A DNA stretch of 16,321 nt from DASVFB01 sp036380275 (GCA_036380275.1 DASVFB010000211.1:1-16321); one strand, 5' to 3'. Positions 1 through 7,102 are shown, counted from the stretch's first letter. Notes: generated by a model from the sequence alone, not told the origin. Numbers and translations: made by a program.

Positions 1-41
1 TCTGGGTCAGCCTTCCGAGCACCGGGACGGCCACAGACCTT

Positions 42-60
42 GAGGTTTGATGTGAAACTC
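42..60 (+). repeat. IS left inverted repeat
   Basis: GAGGTTTGATGTGAAA at 42-57 is the exact reverse complement of 1433-1448. Allowing one mismatch (58 against 1432) the match runs to position 60. It lies beyond the 3' end of the transposase gene, so it marks the element's RE side. Confidence 0.85.
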
Positions 61-171
61 CCGCACCTCTGGATGGCGTCCCAGACGCGGCGCATCTGCG
101 CCCGATCGGCCGCAGCCCGTACCGCGAGTGCGAACTGCGGCCGCTCGAACTCAGCTGACGCTTCTATGTTG

Positions 172-1182
172 TCAAGTTGGTTGGGTGAGGGTGAGTCGGC
201 GGTAGAAGTGGCGGGCGAGGGCGCGTTTGATGCAGCGGCGGGCTTCGCGGGCGGTTTTGCCGGTCGCGAGGAGTTTTTTGTAGTAGGAGGCGGTCTCGGG
301 GTGGTGGCGGATGCGTGCGAGCGCGATCACGTGGAGGGCGCGGTTGAGTTGGCGATCACCGCCGCGGTTGAGGCGGTGGCGTTGTTGGCGTCCGCTGGAG
401 GCGTCGACTGGGTTGGTGCCGGCGAGTGCCGCGAAGGCGGCCTCGCTGCGCATGCGTTTCGGGTCGCCGCTTGAGACGAGCAGTTGCGCGGCACAGACGA
501 CGCCGACGCCGCATTCGTCGAGCAGTTCGGGAAACAGCTCGGAGACGAGCCGCTTGAGCTCGTCGTCGATTAGAGCGAGCTCTTGGTCGAGCATCAAGAC
601 GCGGCGCGCGATCCGTCGTAGCACGGCGGTGAGTGGCTTGTCCTCGAGGTTGCGCAGACGCGAGCACGCTCGTGCGAGCGATCCTGCTGCGAGCGCGCTG
701 AGACGACCTCGAAGAGCTTCGGGTGCAACCAGGAGTACGGCGTGGAGTTGGTTAAGCGCCGCGGTGCGCGCTTGGCTCGCACTGCGGCGTTCCAACAGGA
801 GTAGACGCAGCTCTTCACGCCTACCGGCACCGCGCAGCTGATTGAGCCCATCACCGCTGAACAGCCGACGGGCGGCGAGCGTCGCGTCGATCAGGTCACT
901 TTTGGCGCTGCGCCGGTCGCGGCGTCTGGGACGCTCGCTTTCAAAGACCAGCTCCCCAGCGGCCACCAGGAAGCGAGCGAGCCCGGCGCCGTAGCTGCCC
1001 GAGCCCTCAACAGCGAAGGCGACGGTTGTTGCGAGCGAGCGCGCCCACTCCAGCAGCGCGCGGTAGCCCCGCTCGTTGCTGGGCACACGGCAGCTCCCCA
1101 ACCGCGCGCCGAGCCGATTCAGCGCCACCGCGACATGCGCGTCCTTGTGCGTGTCGACACCGACCGCGACCGTCCACTCCAT
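172..1182 (-). CDS. IS110-family DEDD transposase/recombinase
   Basis: A 336-residue recombinase that moves the element, in this family guided by a bridge RNA. The N-terminal RuvC-like domain (about 5-160) starts with GVDTHKD and supplies the DEDD residues D10, E59 (AVEGSGSYG), D96 and D99 (KSDLIDA). The C-terminal Transposase_20 domain (about 222-310) has the helix-hairpin region ECGVGVVCAAQLL, then FAALAGTNPVDASSG with the family's candidate nucleophilic serine at 262/263, followed by LNRGGDRQLNRAL. Both domains and the normal family length are intact, so the gene looks functional. The ATG start is fixed by an ideal Shine-Dalgarno AAGGAGG 7 nt upstream. The coding region on the opposite strand of the same DNA is a composition artefact. 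Confidence 0.93.
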   Translation of the reverse strand: MEWTVAVGVDTHKDAHVAVALNRLGARLGSCRVPSNERGYRALLEWARSLATTVAFAVEGSGSYGAGLARFLVAAGELVFESERPRRRDRRSAKSDLIDATLAARRLFSGDGLNQLRGAGRREELRLLLLERRSASQARTAALNQLHAVLLVAPEALRGRLSALAAGSLARACSRLRNLEDKPLTAVLRRIARRVLMLDQELALIDDELKRLVSELFPELLDECGVGVVCAAQLLVSSGDPKRMRSEAAFAALAGTNPVDASSGRQQRHRLNRGGDRQLNRALHVIALARIRHHPETASYYKKLLATGKTAREARRCIKRALARHFYRRLTLTQPT

Positions 1183-1189
1183 GACTTAG

Positions 1190-1196
1190 CCTCCTT
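1190..1196 (-). promoter_or_regulatory. Ribosome binding site of transposase
   Basis: On the minus strand the sequence reads AAGGAGG, 7 nt before the ATG at 1182. It is a full-strength Shine-Dalgarno, which supports this start. Confidence 0.75.
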
Positions 1197-1278
1197 GGCG
1201 CAAGGGACGAGAAGAGGCTGGCCTGGACAGGGCTGTGTCGGGCGACGACGCAGGCTTCTATTAGGTCAGCAGCCAGCC

Positions 1279-1429
1279 GTGTGAAGCGCGGCGGGAGACA
1301 AGTCAGCCGAAAGGCAGCAGTGCCAGCTTGGTCTCGGGTCATCCCGCCGCCGCCTCACACTCACTGCCCCACCGGACAGCACGCCCACGACGCTACACAG
1401 CTTGGTCTGTGCCGTCCCCAGAGGCACCT
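1279..1429 (-). ncRNA. Candidate IS110 bridge RNA in the left end
   Basis: The 250-bp segment between the transposase start and the right repeat has no credible gene but strong RNA folding potential on the minus strand. Reading 5' to 3' there is a small hairpin with arms GTGCC and GGCAC (1423-1427 and 1409-1413). An alternative hairpin has arms CACAG and CTGTG (1407-1411 and 1396-1400). A long stem follows, whose arms at 1343-1360 and 1279-1295 pair nearly throughout (GTGTGA, then G/C-rich), enclosing a 47-nt loop. A 5' hairpin followed by large internal loops is how IS110 bridge RNAs are built. The 11-mer CAGCTTGGTCT occurs twice (1324-1334 and 1398-1408), once in each putative loop. The RNA's exact ends and its guide bases were not determined. 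Confidence 0.5.
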
Positions 1430-1448
1430 GAATTTCACATCAAACCTC
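1430..1448 (-). repeat. IS right inverted repeat
   Basis: TTTCACATCAAACCTC at 1433-1448 is the partner of the repeat at 42-57. It lies upstream of the transposase gene, so it marks the element's LE side, directly next to the structured non-coding segment. Confidence 0.85.
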
Positions 1449-1462
1449 TAGCGCACTGAGAT

Positions 1463-2533
1463 CTACGAGAGCGCTTCCTGAACGCGCGCGACGCCGGCTT
1501 GCAGTTCGCGCTTGCGGCCCCGAGGCACCCGCACGACGTGCTTGATTTCGATCTGCCCCTTGGCCCGCCGCCAGAAGCCGGTCACGACCCCGTCGACGAC
1601 GAGCGGCGACATGCCGGTCACGCTCTCGAACCGCCCCTTCGGATCCAGCTTGATGTGGACCTCGACGGGGTCGGGGAGGATCGGCTCCCGCGGGCGGAAG
1701 CCGATGACGTACGCGTCGTATTGCGGGAGCAGGCGGATCATCCTCGCCTCACGATCGAAGCCCCCGAGGTCGTCTTTGAGAAGCCAGGTGCGCGTGCCTT
1801 CGACGCGAACCTGTTCGAGCTCGGCGGCCAGCTCGTCGAACAGCGCCCGCGCCGCGTCGCCGCCGAAGCCCGACCAGCGCTGGAAGTCGGCGGGTTTCGC
1901 CGGCCCGTACGCGCGCAGGTAGCGCCTTAGCACCTCGCGGCGCGCGTCGGCGGGATCGACTTCGGCCCAGCCGCCGATCCACTGATCCGCACGGACGAAC
2001 GTGACGTTCGCGCCCCGCGGCTCGCCGAAGCAGAGCCGCCCCTGAAAGGCCAGTGGTCCGAGAAGCTCGCCCCAGCCGGAGAGCAGCCTATCGTCGCCCG
2101 CAGCGTCGGCGAGTTCCGCGCGCGTCAGGCACCGCCCGTCGAGCGCGTCGGCGATCGCATCGAACAGCGCGCCGGCTCGTCTCCGCGTCAGGTCGTGCTT
2201 CGCGAGCCACTCGCGCGCTTCCCAGAACGGCTCCGGCCCGCGCGCCGCCGCCGCCCAGAAGCCGAGCTCGTCGGCCGGGACGAGATGCAGCGTGCCTCGG
2301 AGGCTCCACGTCTTAACGAGGCTGCGGCGCTGGTACAGCTCACGGCGCACATCTGCGGCCGTGATGCCATCGACGCGCAGGCAGAGGCCGATCTCCGCAG
2401 CCGACAGCACCTGTGCCTGGATGAGGCCGACGTCGCGCACGACGTCAACGAGGCGCGTGCGTAGCGCGGGGTCGAGCAGGTGGCTGCGAGCCAGCCGGCG
2501 CGCGATCACCTGCCGCCATGTCAGCTCGCTCAC
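1463..2533 (-). CDS. Winged-helix protein of AlkZ/YcaQ DNA-glycosylase family
   Basis: A 356-residue protein of the HTH_42 (PF06224) winged-helix family, whose studied members, AlkZ and E. coli YcaQ (AlkX), are DNA glycosylases that unhook crosslinked or alkylated bases. The N-terminal RQVIARRLARSHLL and GLIQAQVLSAAEIGLCLRV are typical. Q39-A40-Q41 matches the Gln-x-Gln catalytic motif of the AlkZ-like branch (YcaQ-like members have Gln-x-Asp). SLRGTLHLVPADEL (about 98-110) and the C-terminal LLPQYDAYVIGFRPRE are also family hallmarks. The start is a GTG whose last bases overlap the stop of the upstream arfB gene (GTGA at 2530-2533), so the two are probably translationally coupled. Glycosylase activity is inferred from the motif; some family members have no known substrate. 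Confidence 0.8.
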   Translation of the reverse strand: MSELTWRQVIARRLARSHLLDPALRTRLVDVVRDVGLIQAQVLSAAEIGLCLRVDGITAADVRRELYQRRSLVKTWSLRGTLHLVPADELGFWAAAARGPEPFWEAREWLAKHDLTRRRAGALFDAIADALDGRCLTRAELADAAGDDRLLSGWGELLGPLAFQGRLCFGEPRGANVTFVRADQWIGGWAEVDPADARREVLRRYLRAYGPAKPADFQRWSGFGGDAARALFDELAAELEQVRVEGTRTWLLKDDLGGFDREARMIRLLPQYDAYVIGFRPREPILPDPVEVHIKLDPKGRFESVTGMSPLVVDGVVTGFWRRAKGQIEIKHVVRVPRGRKRELQAGVARVQEALS

Positions 2534-2949
2534 TCGTCCGTGCCCGCGCGCAGGCGCTTGACGCGCGAGCGGCGGCGCTTCTCGTCCAGCCGGCGCTCGA
2601 CCGACGCCTGCGACGGCTTCGTCGGCCTGCGCTTGCGCGGCACGCGCAGCGCCTCGCGCAGCTGGCCGACCAGCCGCTCGAGTGCGAGCTCGCGATTCCG
2701 TGCCTGGCTGCGCTCGTCCTGCGCAATCGCCCGCAGAACCGGGCCGGCACGCGCGACGACGCGCCGTTTCTGCACGTCGCTCAACGCGCTGGAGCGTTCG
2801 ACCTCGAAGACAGCCTCGACGCGGGTCTCCGTCTTCTGCGCATGCTGGCCGCCCGGCCCGCTCGAGCGTGACGTGCGGAAGTCCACGTCCGAAAGGGGAA
2901 GCTCGACCGTTCGTGTGACGCGAATAGACTCGGCGGCCATGCCGTCCAT
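2530..2949 (-). CDS. arfB: ArfB-type peptidyl-tRNA hydrolase (ribosome rescue)
   Basis: A 139-residue release-factor-like protein that frees ribosomes stalled on mRNAs without a stop codon by hydrolysing the peptidyl-tRNA. The catalytic loop RSSGPGGQHAQKTETRVEA carries the GGQ triplet at residues 33-35. There is no codon-recognition domain. The C-terminal tail, from about 108, is a highly basic stretch of K and R that in ArfB enters the empty mRNA channel. Length matches the family (about 140). Two ATGs, at 2949 and 2940, are possible starts; neither has a good ribosome binding site. The open frame continues far upstream, but that part lies antisense to acpS and does not belong to the family. 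The gene is followed by the winged-helix gene with a 4-nt overlap. Confidence 0.88.
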   Translation of the reverse strand: MDGMAAESIRVTRTVELPLSDVDFRTSRSSGPGGQHAQKTETRVEAVFEVERSSALSDVQKRRVVARAGPVLRAIAQDERSQARNRELALERLVGQLREALRVPRKRRPTKPSQASVERRLDEKRRRSRVKRLRAGTDE

Positions 2950-2961
2950 TCTGCTCGACGC

Positions 2962-3327
2962 ATGAAGGTGGGCGTTGACGCGATCGAGATCTCGCGCATC
3001 CGCCGCGCGCTCGAGCGCTATCCGTCGTTCCGCGAGCGCTGCTTCACGGAGGCGGAGCGCGCGTACTGCGACTCGCGCAAGAACCCTGCGCAGTCGTATG
3101 CCGGCCGGTTCGCCGGCAAGGAAGCCGTCGGGAAGGCGCTCGGGCTCGGCGTCGCGCGCGCGTTCGCGTGGCGCGACATCGAGATCGCCGGTCGGCCCAA
3201 GCCGAGCGTGAGACTGAGCGGCAGGGCGCTCGCGTGGGCGGAGAGGCTTCCCGCCGGCGCGATCGACCTCTCGATGACGCACAACCGCGACCTAGCGGTG
3301 GCCGTCGCGATCGTCGAAAAAGGCTGA
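2962..3327 (+). CDS. acpS: Holo-[acyl-carrier-protein] synthase
   Basis: AcpS (121 residues) transfers 4'-phosphopantetheine from CoA to the acyl carrier protein, activating it for fatty-acid synthesis. It has the family's short single-domain form: the N-terminal GVDAIEISRI with the metal-binding D6, YAGRFAGKEAVGKALG (46-61) with E54, and the end signature SMTHNRDLAVAVAI. It opens a four-gene plus-strand run with the NAD(P)HX repair gene, alr and a methyltransferase. acpS next to nnr and alr is a common bacterial grouping. No Shine-Dalgarno precedes the ATG, and the divergent arfB start is only 12 bp away, so the promoter must lie inside arfB or the transcript may be leaderless. Confidence 0.93.
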   Translation: MKVGVDAIEISRIRRALERYPSFRERCFTEAERAYCDSRKNPAQSYAGRFAGKEAVGKALGLGVARAFAWRDIEIAGRPKPSVRLSGRALAWAERLPAGAIDLSMTHNRDLAVAVAIVEKG

Positions 3328-3334
3328 TGCGCTG

Positions 3335-4642
3335 ATGCTCGCACCGCTCTACACGTCCGAGGAGATGAAGGCCGCGGAGGCGGGGCACGACGTGTCGACG
3401 CTCATGGAGAACGCCGGGCAGGCCGTCGCGGAGGCGGCGATGCGCCGGTTTCCGCGCGCACGAACGTTTGCGCTGCACGCGGGGAAGGGCGCGAACGGAG
3501 GCGACGGGAAGATCGCCGCACGCATTCTCGAGGAGCGCGGCTGGACGCAGGTCGGCGACGGCGCAGACGTCGTGATCGACGCGCTGCTCGGGACAGGGAT
3601 CCACGGCGCGCCGCGCGACGACGTCGCCGCCCAGATCGAGCTGATCAACGACTCTGGCGCACCCGTCCTGGCGGTCGACATTCCGTCCGGCGTGAACGCA
3701 TCGACCGGCGAGGTCGACGGTGCAGCGGTGCGTGCCGCGGTCACCGTGACGATGCACGGTCCGAAGGTCGGCCTCGCCGTCGGGCCCGGTTGCTTCCTGT
3801 CCGGCGACGTCGTGACCGCGGACATCGGGCTCGAGCATCGCGAGACGCGACACCGCTTCGTGACCCGCGACATCCTGCGCAGCGTTCCCCGCAAGCGCGG
3901 CGAGGACAACAAGTACACGGCGGGATCCGTGCTCGTAGTGGGCGGCGCGCGCGGCACGACAGGCGCCGTCGCGCTCGCGGCCCGGGCCGCGTTCCGCGCC
4001 GACGCGGGCTACGTGGCGATCGCCGCGCCCGCGGACGCGCTCTCGACGATCGAGACACTTGTGGTCGAGGCCGTGAAGCGTCCGCTCGAGTTGGCCGTAG
4101 AGGCGGCGCAGCGGGCGACGGCGCTCGCGCTCGGCCCCGGGCTCGGTCGCGACCAGCAGCCGCTCGTGCGGCGTCTGCTCGAGGAGACGAGCCTTCCTGC
4201 GGTCGTAGATGCGGACGCGCTCTTCGAGCTCCAGCCGTTCGACCGCGCGGCGCCGACCGTGCTGACGCCGCACAGCGGCGAGCTCGCGCGCCTGCTCGGA
4301 GAGGAATCGAAGTGGGTCGACGCGCATCGCCTCGAAGCGCTCGAGCGCGCGGTCGACCGCTTCCGCTGCATCGTGCTGCTCAAGGGCGCCGACACGCTCA
4401 TCGGCGCGCCGGACGAAGGCGTCTGGGTAGTGGGCGACAACGTCCCGGCGCTGGCGACGGCGGGAACCGGCGACGTGCTGACGGGAATCATCGCGGCGCT
4501 TCTTGCGAAGCGCATGGACGCTCGCGAGGCCACGGCGGCGGCGGCGGTAGCGCACCGTCTCGCGGCGGCGCGCGGCCCGCGGCACGGGCTCATCGCGAGT
4601 GACGTGATCGACGCATTGCCCGGATGCATCGATCCGAGCTGA
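3335..4642 (+). CDS. nnr: Bifunctional NAD(P)HX epimerase / ADP-dependent dehydratase
   Basis: A metabolite-repair enzyme of 435 residues that restores NAD(P)H damaged by hydration: an N-terminal YjeF_N epimerase domain equilibrates R and S hydrates, and a C-terminal YjeF_C/ribokinase-fold domain dehydrates the S form using ADP. In the epimerase part are MENAG (24-28), GANGGDG (52-58), DALLGTG (82-88) and VDIPSG (114-119). In the dehydratase part are GSVLVVGGARGTTGA, LALGPGLG, VVDADAL, LTPHSGEL, LLKGADTLI and AGTGDVLTG with the catalytic D380. The epimerase domain is short: only about 24 residues separate the GGDG and DALLGTG motifs, where most relatives have roughly 60. The gene follows acpS by 7 bp and overlaps alr by 19 nt. 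Confidence 0.9.
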   Translation: MLAPLYTSEEMKAAEAGHDVSTLMENAGQAVAEAAMRRFPRARTFALHAGKGANGGDGKIAARILEERGWTQVGDGADVVIDALLGTGIHGAPRDDVAAQIELINDSGAPVLAVDIPSGVNASTGEVDGAAVRAAVTVTMHGPKVGLAVGPGCFLSGDVVTADIGLEHRETRHRFVTRDILRSVPRKRGEDNKYTAGSVLVVGGARGTTGAVALAARAAFRADAGYVAIAAPADALSTIETLVVEAVKRPLELAVEAAQRATALALGPGLGRDQQPLVRRLLEETSLPAVVDADALFELQPFDRAAPTVLTPHSGELARLLGEESKWVDAHRLEALERAVDRFRCIVLLKGADTLIGAPDEGVWVVGDNVPALATAGTGDVLTGIIAALLAKRMDAREATAAAAVAHRLAAARGPRHGLIASDVIDALPGCIDPS

Positions 4643-5646
4643 CGATCGACCTCGGCGCGCTTCGCCGCAACGTACGTACGTTGCTGCGCGCGCTCGACGG
4701 CGCTGCGTTGTGGGCGGTCGTCAAGGCAGACGGTTACGGCCATGGCGCGGTCGACGTGTCGAGAGCGTCGCTCGACGCCGGCGCCGATGCACTCTGCGTC
4801 GCCACCGTCCCCGAGGCGCTCGAGTTGCGCCGCGAGTTCCCCTCGACCCGGATCCTCTGCTTGGGTCCGCTCGAGCCGAGCGAGGTCACAGCTGCGAGGG
4901 ACGCGAACGTCGAGGTCGCAGTCGGCGACGGCGACATCCCGGAGGGCCTACGCGTCCATCTGAAGCTCGACACGGGGATGGGCCGCTACGGGCTCGCCGA
5001 GCTTCGGACGCCGACGCGAGACGTCGTCGGGTTGATGAGCCACCTCGCGACTGCGGAGACCGACGCCTCGTTCGCGCGCGAGCAGACCGCCCGTTTCGCC
5101 GAGCTCGTGCGGCCCTATCGCGGCACGTTCGAGTGTCACATCGCCAACAGCGCCGCCGCGTTGCGCCTGCCGGAGGCCCAGTTCGATGCCGCACGTTGCG
5201 GGATCGCGGTCTACGGTCTGTCTCCGTTCATGAGCGATCCCGCCGACGATGACCTCGAGCCCGTGCTGACCTGGCAGAGCCACCTCGCGCAGGTCAAGCT
5301 CCTTCCGCCGGGCGAGAGCACCGGCTACGGGCGACGCTTCGTCGCCGAACGGCCCACGTGGATCGGTCTCGTCCCCGTCGGCTACGCGGACGGCTTCAGG
5401 CGCGACCTGACCGGCACCGAGGTGCGCGTCGAAGGCGAGCTCCGCAAAGTGGTCGGCGTCGTCTCGATGGATTCCTTTGCCGTAGAGCTCGACCGTGAGC
5501 TGCCCGCCGGCACGCCGGTGACGCTGATCGGCGACGGTGTGCGCGCGGAGACGCACACGAAGGTCGCAGGCACGATCAACTACGAGCTCGTGACCGGCAT
5601 CAACTCCGATCCGCGCAGGGCGAACCGGCAGGTCGTCGGCGCATGA
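4624..5646 (+). CDS. alr: Alanine racemase
   Basis: A PLP enzyme (340 residues) that interconverts L- and D-alanine for peptidoglycan. The PLP lysine is K34 in VVKADGYGHG; the second catalytic base is Y254 in VPVGYADGFRR. Other fold-III landmarks are present: HLKLDTGMGRYG, HIANSAA, ARCGIAVYGLSPF (the arginine that contacts the PLP ring) and TINYEL. It is somewhat shorter than the usual 360-390 residues, with a reduced segment before HLKLDTGMGR, and it has unusual late motifs: GVVSMDS instead of the common GR.CMDQ, and no canonical RVPR ending. The start lies inside nnr (19-nt overlap) and the stop overlaps the methyltransferase start as ATGA, so translation is coupled. Confidence 0.9.
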   Translation: MHRSELTIDLGALRRNVRTLLRALDGAALWAVVKADGYGHGAVDVSRASLDAGADALCVATVPEALELRREFPSTRILCLGPLEPSEVTAARDANVEVAVGDGDIPEGLRVHLKLDTGMGRYGLAELRTPTRDVVGLMSHLATAETDASFAREQTARFAELVRPYRGTFECHIANSAAALRLPEAQFDAARCGIAVYGLSPFMSDPADDDLEPVLTWQSHLAQVKLLPPGESTGYGRRFVAERPTWIGLVPVGYADGFRRDLTGTEVRVEGELRKVVGVVSMDSFAVELDRELPAGTPVTLIGDGVRAETHTKVAGTINYELVTGINSDPRRANRQVVGA

Positions 5647-6356
5647 GCCACGACGACGCTGTGCGCGCCCGCTTCGGCTCCACCGCCGAAGGCGTCACCG
5701 CGCATTCGCGTGAGCAGATCGAAGAGGTCAGGAAGAAGCTCGGCCCGTTCCTTGCGCCCTTGCGGGGCGACGAGCGCGCGCTCGACTCGGGAACAGGCGC
5801 AGGCACGCTCGCGCTGGCGCTTGCCCCGCTCGTCGGCGAGGTCGTCGGCGTCGATCTCGTTCCCGAGCTCCTCGAGGCCGCGCGACGCGACGCGCCGGCC
5901 AACGCGACGTTCGTCGAGGGTGATGCGACTGCGCTGCCGTTCGAAGGCTTCACGTTCGACCTCGCGTGCTCGCGGCGGACGCTTCATCACGTGAGCCGGC
6001 CCGAGCTCGCCTTCTCGGAGCTCGTGCGCGTTACGCGCCCAGGCGGCCGCGTGTTCGTCGACGATCAGATCGCGCCCGTCGACCCGGCCGCCGCGGCCGA
6101 GCTCGACCGGTTCGAGCGACTGCGCGATCCGTCGCATTACCGCACGCTGTCCGACGGCGACTTTCGCGACCTCTTCGCGATGAACGATCTCGTCCTCGTC
6201 CGCAGCAAGCGCTCCACGCACAAGCGACCGCTCGACTTCTACCTCGGGCTTGCCGGCTGCACGGGCGACACCGCCGAGCGCGTGAAGGACGTCTCGCCCG
6301 GCGACCGCGAGCATTACGTCGCCGAGTCGTCCTGGTACCTCTGCGCGAAGCGCTAG
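5643..6356 (+). CDS. Class I SAM-dependent methyltransferase
   Basis: A 237-residue methyltransferase with the UbiE/Methyltransf_11 fold. Motif I, ALDSGTGAGTLALALA (46-61), binds AdoMet; the acidic end of strand 2 follows (GVDLVPELLEAA), then EGDATALPF, HHVSRPELAFSELVRVTRPGG and a C-terminal core-family ending. The substrate cannot be told from sequence; a small lipophilic or quinone-like acceptor is typical of the family. It is the last gene of the acpS-nnr-alr operon (ATGA overlap with alr) and its TAG stop overlaps the stop of the convergent SDR gene, leaving no room for a conventional terminator. Confidence 0.82.
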   Translation: MSHDDAVRARFGSTAEGVTAHSREQIEEVRKKLGPFLAPLRGDERALDSGTGAGTLALALAPLVGEVVGVDLVPELLEAARRDAPANATFVEGDATALPFEGFTFDLACSRRTLHHVSRPELAFSELVRVTRPGGRVFVDDQIAPVDPAAAAELDRFERLRDPSHYRTLSDGDFRDLFAMNDLVLVRSKRSTHKRPLDFYLGLAGCTGDTAERVKDVSPGDREHYVAESSWYLCAKR

Positions 6357-7102
6357 AGACCACCGCGGCGCGCGACGAGCCGCGCGACGAGGTTCGGCGC
6401 GAGCGCCTGCATCGCACCGGGAACGCGATAGAAGCGCGGCATCGTCGTCTCGCGTGGGCCGTTCCCGATCAGGCCCGCGATGTGCCGGGCGATGTCCTCC
6501 GGCTCGAGCACCGAGCGGCGGAAGAACGGGCTGCGCAGGATCGCGCGCTGCGGAAAGCCCTCGGTCTCGACTAGGCCGGGATTGACCGTCTGCACGCTGA
6601 TGCCGCGCCGGCGGAGCGACGCCGACATCGCGCGCGAGAACGCGAGCTGCGCGTGTTTCGACGCCGAGTACGGGCCGCTCGGCGGAAAAGCGACCGTGCC
6701 CGCGACCGAGACGACGTTGACGACGTCCGAGGGCCGCGCCGCCTCGAGGGCGGGGAGGAACGCGCGCAGGCACCAGACACCGCCGAGGTAGTTCGTCCGG
6801 ATCACCTGCTCGATCCGCTCGGGATCGGCATCGAGGAAACCGGCGCGTCCCGACAATCCCGCGTTGTTGACGAGCAGCTTCACCTGCGCATGACGGTCGA
6901 GGACGCGCGCAGCCGTCGCCTCGACGACCTCGCGGTCTGCGACGTCGCAGACCTCGTACTCGCCGTTCACCTCCTCGGCGAGCGCGCTCAGCCGCTCCTC
7001 TCGCCGCGCCAGCAGCACGCACAGCCAGCCGCGCGGCGCGAGCTCCCGCGCGAGCGCGGCGCCGATCCCGCTCGATGCACCCGTGATGACCGCTACTTGC
7101 AC
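6353..7102 (-). CDS. Short-chain dehydrogenase/reductase
   Basis: A classical NAD(P)(H)-dependent SDR of 249 residues. The Rossmann motif TGASSGIG is at 7-14, NNAG at 79-82, the catalytic serine at S132 (VVSVAG) and the YSASK motif at 145-149 gives Y145 and K149. The ARREERL turn after strand 2 suggests a preference for NADP(H). The substrate is unknown. The start is taken as GTG at 7102, just before VAVITGASSG; an open frame continues further upstream but is antisense noise there. The start overlaps the 3' end of the protease gene by 10 nt, so the two are probably co-transcribed. The last codon shares the palindrome CTAG with the stop of the methyltransferase. Confidence 0.85.
   Translation of the reverse strand: MQVAVITGASSGIGAALARELAPRGWLCVLLARREERLSALAEEVNGEYEVCDVADREVVEATAARVLDRHAQVKLLVNNAGLSGRAGFLDADPERIEQVIRTNYLGGVWCLRAFLPALEAARPSDVVNVVSVAGTVAFPPSGPYSASKHAQLAFSRAMSASLRRRGISVQTVNPGLVETEGFPQRAILRSPFFRRSVLEPEDIARHIAGLIGNGPRETTMPRFYRVPGAMQALAPNLVARLVARRGGL

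Larger units (their letters stand above)
42..1448 (-). mobile_element. IS110-superfamily insertion sequence
   Basis: A complete-looking insertion sequence of about 1.4 kb. It has one DEDD-type transposase gene on the minus strand, a long non-coding segment upstream of that gene (1183-1432) and a shorter one downstream (61-171). A 16-bp perfect inverted repeat, extending to 18 of 19, closes it at 42-60 and 1430-1448. In the IS110 family a long non-coding region upstream of the transposase is the IS110-group layout (bridge RNA in the left end), whereas clear inverted repeats are a feature of the IS1111 group, so this element mixes the two descriptions. It lies 14 bp beyond the stop codon of the winged-helix gene and interrupts no recognisable gene. 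The exact ends are uncertain, because IS110 elements make no normal target duplication and their repeats can be subterminal. Confidence 0.85.

Noticed and set aside
40..474. Open frame on the plus strand across the 3' part of the transposase gene
   Set aside because: Antisense to an intact IS110 transposase; its sequence is Ala/Gly/Val-rich and matches no family.
2950..3282. N-terminal extension of arfB into acpS
   Set aside because: The extra residues do not belong to the ArfB family, which starts about 30 residues before GGQ; two ATGs near 2940-2949 fit.
3044..4585. Long minus-strand open frame opposite acpS and nnr
   Set aside because: Low-complexity Arg-rich translation antisense to clear enzymes.
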